Assembly (NCBI RefSeq): GCF_900110205.1
Contig: NZ_FOCV01000011.1
Coordinates: forward strand, 1 to 64,000
From: Rhizobium tibeticum
GTDB lineage: Bacteria > Pseudomonadota > Alphaproteobacteria > Rhizobiales > Rhizobiaceae
Direction: 5' to 3'
DNA: 64,000 nt
Shown here: in pieces, positions 62,985 to 64,000 of the stretch
Numbering within the stretch: the stretch's first letter is position 1
Layout of the letters: every line of letters starts with the position of its first letter
Notes under the pieces: generated by a model
The model's input: the letters and a program-made list of their open reading frames with translations, nothing else
Told to the model about the DNA's origin: nothing
Database searches by the model: none
Made by a program: the position numbers and the translations under genes

Positions 62985-63797
62985 ATGACCGACATCCTGA
63001 AGAAGATCGAACTCTACAAGCGGGAAGAAATCGACGCCGCAAAGGCGAATGTGTCGTTGGCCGATCTGAAGGCGATGCAAGCGGATCAATCGGCGCCGCG
63101 CGGCTTTCACCGTTCGTTGGTTGCGAAGTCACAGGCTGGCCAGCACGGCCTGATCGCTGAGATCAAGAAGGCCAGTCCGTCAAAGGGTCTGATCAGGCCC
63201 GATTTCGATCCGCCATCTCTGGCCAAGGCCTATGAACTCGGAGGTGCGGCCTGCCTTTCGGTGTTGACCGACACGCCAAGCTTTCAGGGTGCGCCAGAAT
63301 TTTTGATGACGGCACGTGCGGCGTGTTCGCTGCCGGCACTGCGCAAGGATTTCATGTTCGAAACCTACCAGGTGCAGGAAGCGCGTGCCTGGGGTGCCGA
63401 TTGCATCCTGCTGATCATGGCCTCACTTTCGGATGACGATGCAAAGCGCCTTGAGGATGAGGCCTTCGAGCTTGGCATGGATGTGCTGGTGGAAGTCCAC
63501 GATGCCGAGGAGATGGAGCGCGCGCTGAAACTCACGTCCCCGCTCGTTGGCATCAACAATCGCAACCTCCGGACATTCGAAGTCAGCCTTGACGTCAGCG
63601 AGAAACTCGCGCCAATGGTTCCCGAGGATCGCCTGTTGGTAGGCGAAAGCGGCATCTTCACGAATGCCGATTGCAAGCGTCTCCAGGCGGTTGGCATCGA
63701 CACCTTTCTGGTTGGTGAGAGCCTCATGCGCCAGGAAGACGTTGCGGCCGCCACGCGTGCGCTGCTCTTCGGCGAAGCCGTGCTGGCGGCTGAGTGA
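62985..63797 (+). CDS. trpC: Indole-3-glycerol-phosphate synthase
   Basis: The 270-residue TIM-barrel enzyme closes the indole ring in tryptophan synthesis. It is a stand-alone TrpC, without a fused TrpF domain. Conserved segments are [20 protein letters not shown] with the catalytic Lys, [28 protein letters not shown], and [13 protein letters not shown] plus [17 protein letters not shown]. The stop is one base before the moaC start, so trpD, trpC and moaC are likely on one message. Confidence 0.97.
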   Translation: MTDILKKIELYKREEIDAAKANVSLADLKAMQADQSAPRGFHRSLVAKSQAGQHGLIAEIKKASPSKGLIRPDFDPPSLAKAYELGGAACLSVLTDTPSFQGAPEFLMTARAACSLPALRKDFMFETYQVQEARAWGADCILLIMASLSDDDAKRLEDEAFELGMDVLVEVHDAEEMERALKLTSPLVGINNRNLRTFEVSLDVSEKLAPMVPEDRLLVGESGIFTNADCKRLQAVGIDTFLVGESLMRQEDVAAATRALLFGEAVLAAE

Positions 63798-63798
63798 C

Positions 63799-64000
63799 AT
63801 GAGCGGGGGCCATCCCGGATTGACCCACATTGATGCCTCCGGCGAGGCGCACATGGTCGATGTCGGCGACAAGGTCGAGACCACAAGGGCTGCTACAGCC
63901 GAAGGCTACGTGCGCATGGCAGCGGCGACACTCGATCTTATTCGCGCAGGCAATGCGAAGAAAGGCGATGTTATCGGCACAGCCCGCCTTGCCGGCATCA
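63799..64000 (+). CDS. moaC: Cyclic pyranopterin monophosphate synthase MoaC, N-terminal part
   Basis: The gene begins at ATG 63799 and runs off the right edge of the window. The 67 visible residues ([56 protein letters not shown]) match the start of MoaC, which with MoaA makes cyclic pyranopterin monophosphate in molybdenum cofactor synthesis. It lies one base after the trpC stop. Confidence 0.95.
   Translation, partial: MSGGHPGLTHIDASGEAHMVDVGDKVETTRAATAEGYVRMAAATLDLIRAGNAKKGDVIGTARLAGI

Overview
This 64 kb window looks like a piece of a Rhizobiaceae chromosome, most likely Rhizobium. The evidence is the gene content: phosphatidylcholine synthase, an IalB-type exported protein, the gyrA-coaD-ppi-ppi-queA-tgt block, paired small cyclophilins, an alphaproteobacterial GTTC-N7-GTTC SOS box, and GGAAC-N16/17-CGTT general-stress (EcfG/RpoE2-type) promoters. 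GC content is high and most of the window is ordinary core genome. I place it at genus or family level only.

Layout. 1-5.1 kb is a scarred accessory patch: an IS30-type transposase end, an aminoglycoside 6'-acetyltransferase-like gene broken by a 127-bp element with terminal inverted repeats and an 8-bp target duplication, an ECF sigma factor translationally coupled to an SDR oxidoreductase, a phosphotriesterase-family hydrolase, and a decayed HigBA-type toxin-antitoxin pair. 5.1-15.8 kb is core: DUF4864 protein, tgt and queA (queuosine), two cyclophilins, coaD, two small stress-type membrane peptides, a decayed GNAT gene, gyrA, a MarC-family membrane protein and ssb. 15.9-24.3 kb holds uvrA (SOS box shared with ssb), a frameshifted GNAT gene, a DUF72 protein, NAD(P)HX repair, glnB-glnA behind a sigma-54 promoter, and hspQ behind a possible heat-shock promoter. 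24.4-38.1 kb has ialB-like, a YejA-like binding protein, a DsbA/FrnE-like protein, mfd-sdhE divergent from recG, a DUF502 protein, glmS and glmU.

38.2-48.3 kb holds two complete sugar or nucleoside ABC importers on the minus strand: a YtfQRT-YjfF (galactofuranose-type) operon ending in its own GntR/FadR regulator, and a BMP-type nucleoside importer. 48.4-55.3 kb has qor, pcs, ferredoxin-NADP reductase, a second GntR regulator and a MacAB-like export operon. 55.3-60 kb is gene-poor: tRNA-Lys, a degenerate second copy of the tRNA-Lys 3' end about 1.5 kb away flanking a broken glycosyltransferase-like gene (remnant of an integration), small conserved proteins, and an orphan terminator that may mark an sRNA. 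60-64 kb carries a PpiD/SurA-like foldase followed by trpD, trpC and the start of moaC.

I found no large undescribed system. The best leads are the MITE-like element at 698-824, the tRNA-Lys duplication, two of three zinc cysteines replaced by serine in Tgt, and the small peptide operon at 9.9-10.3 kb behind a general-stress promoter.
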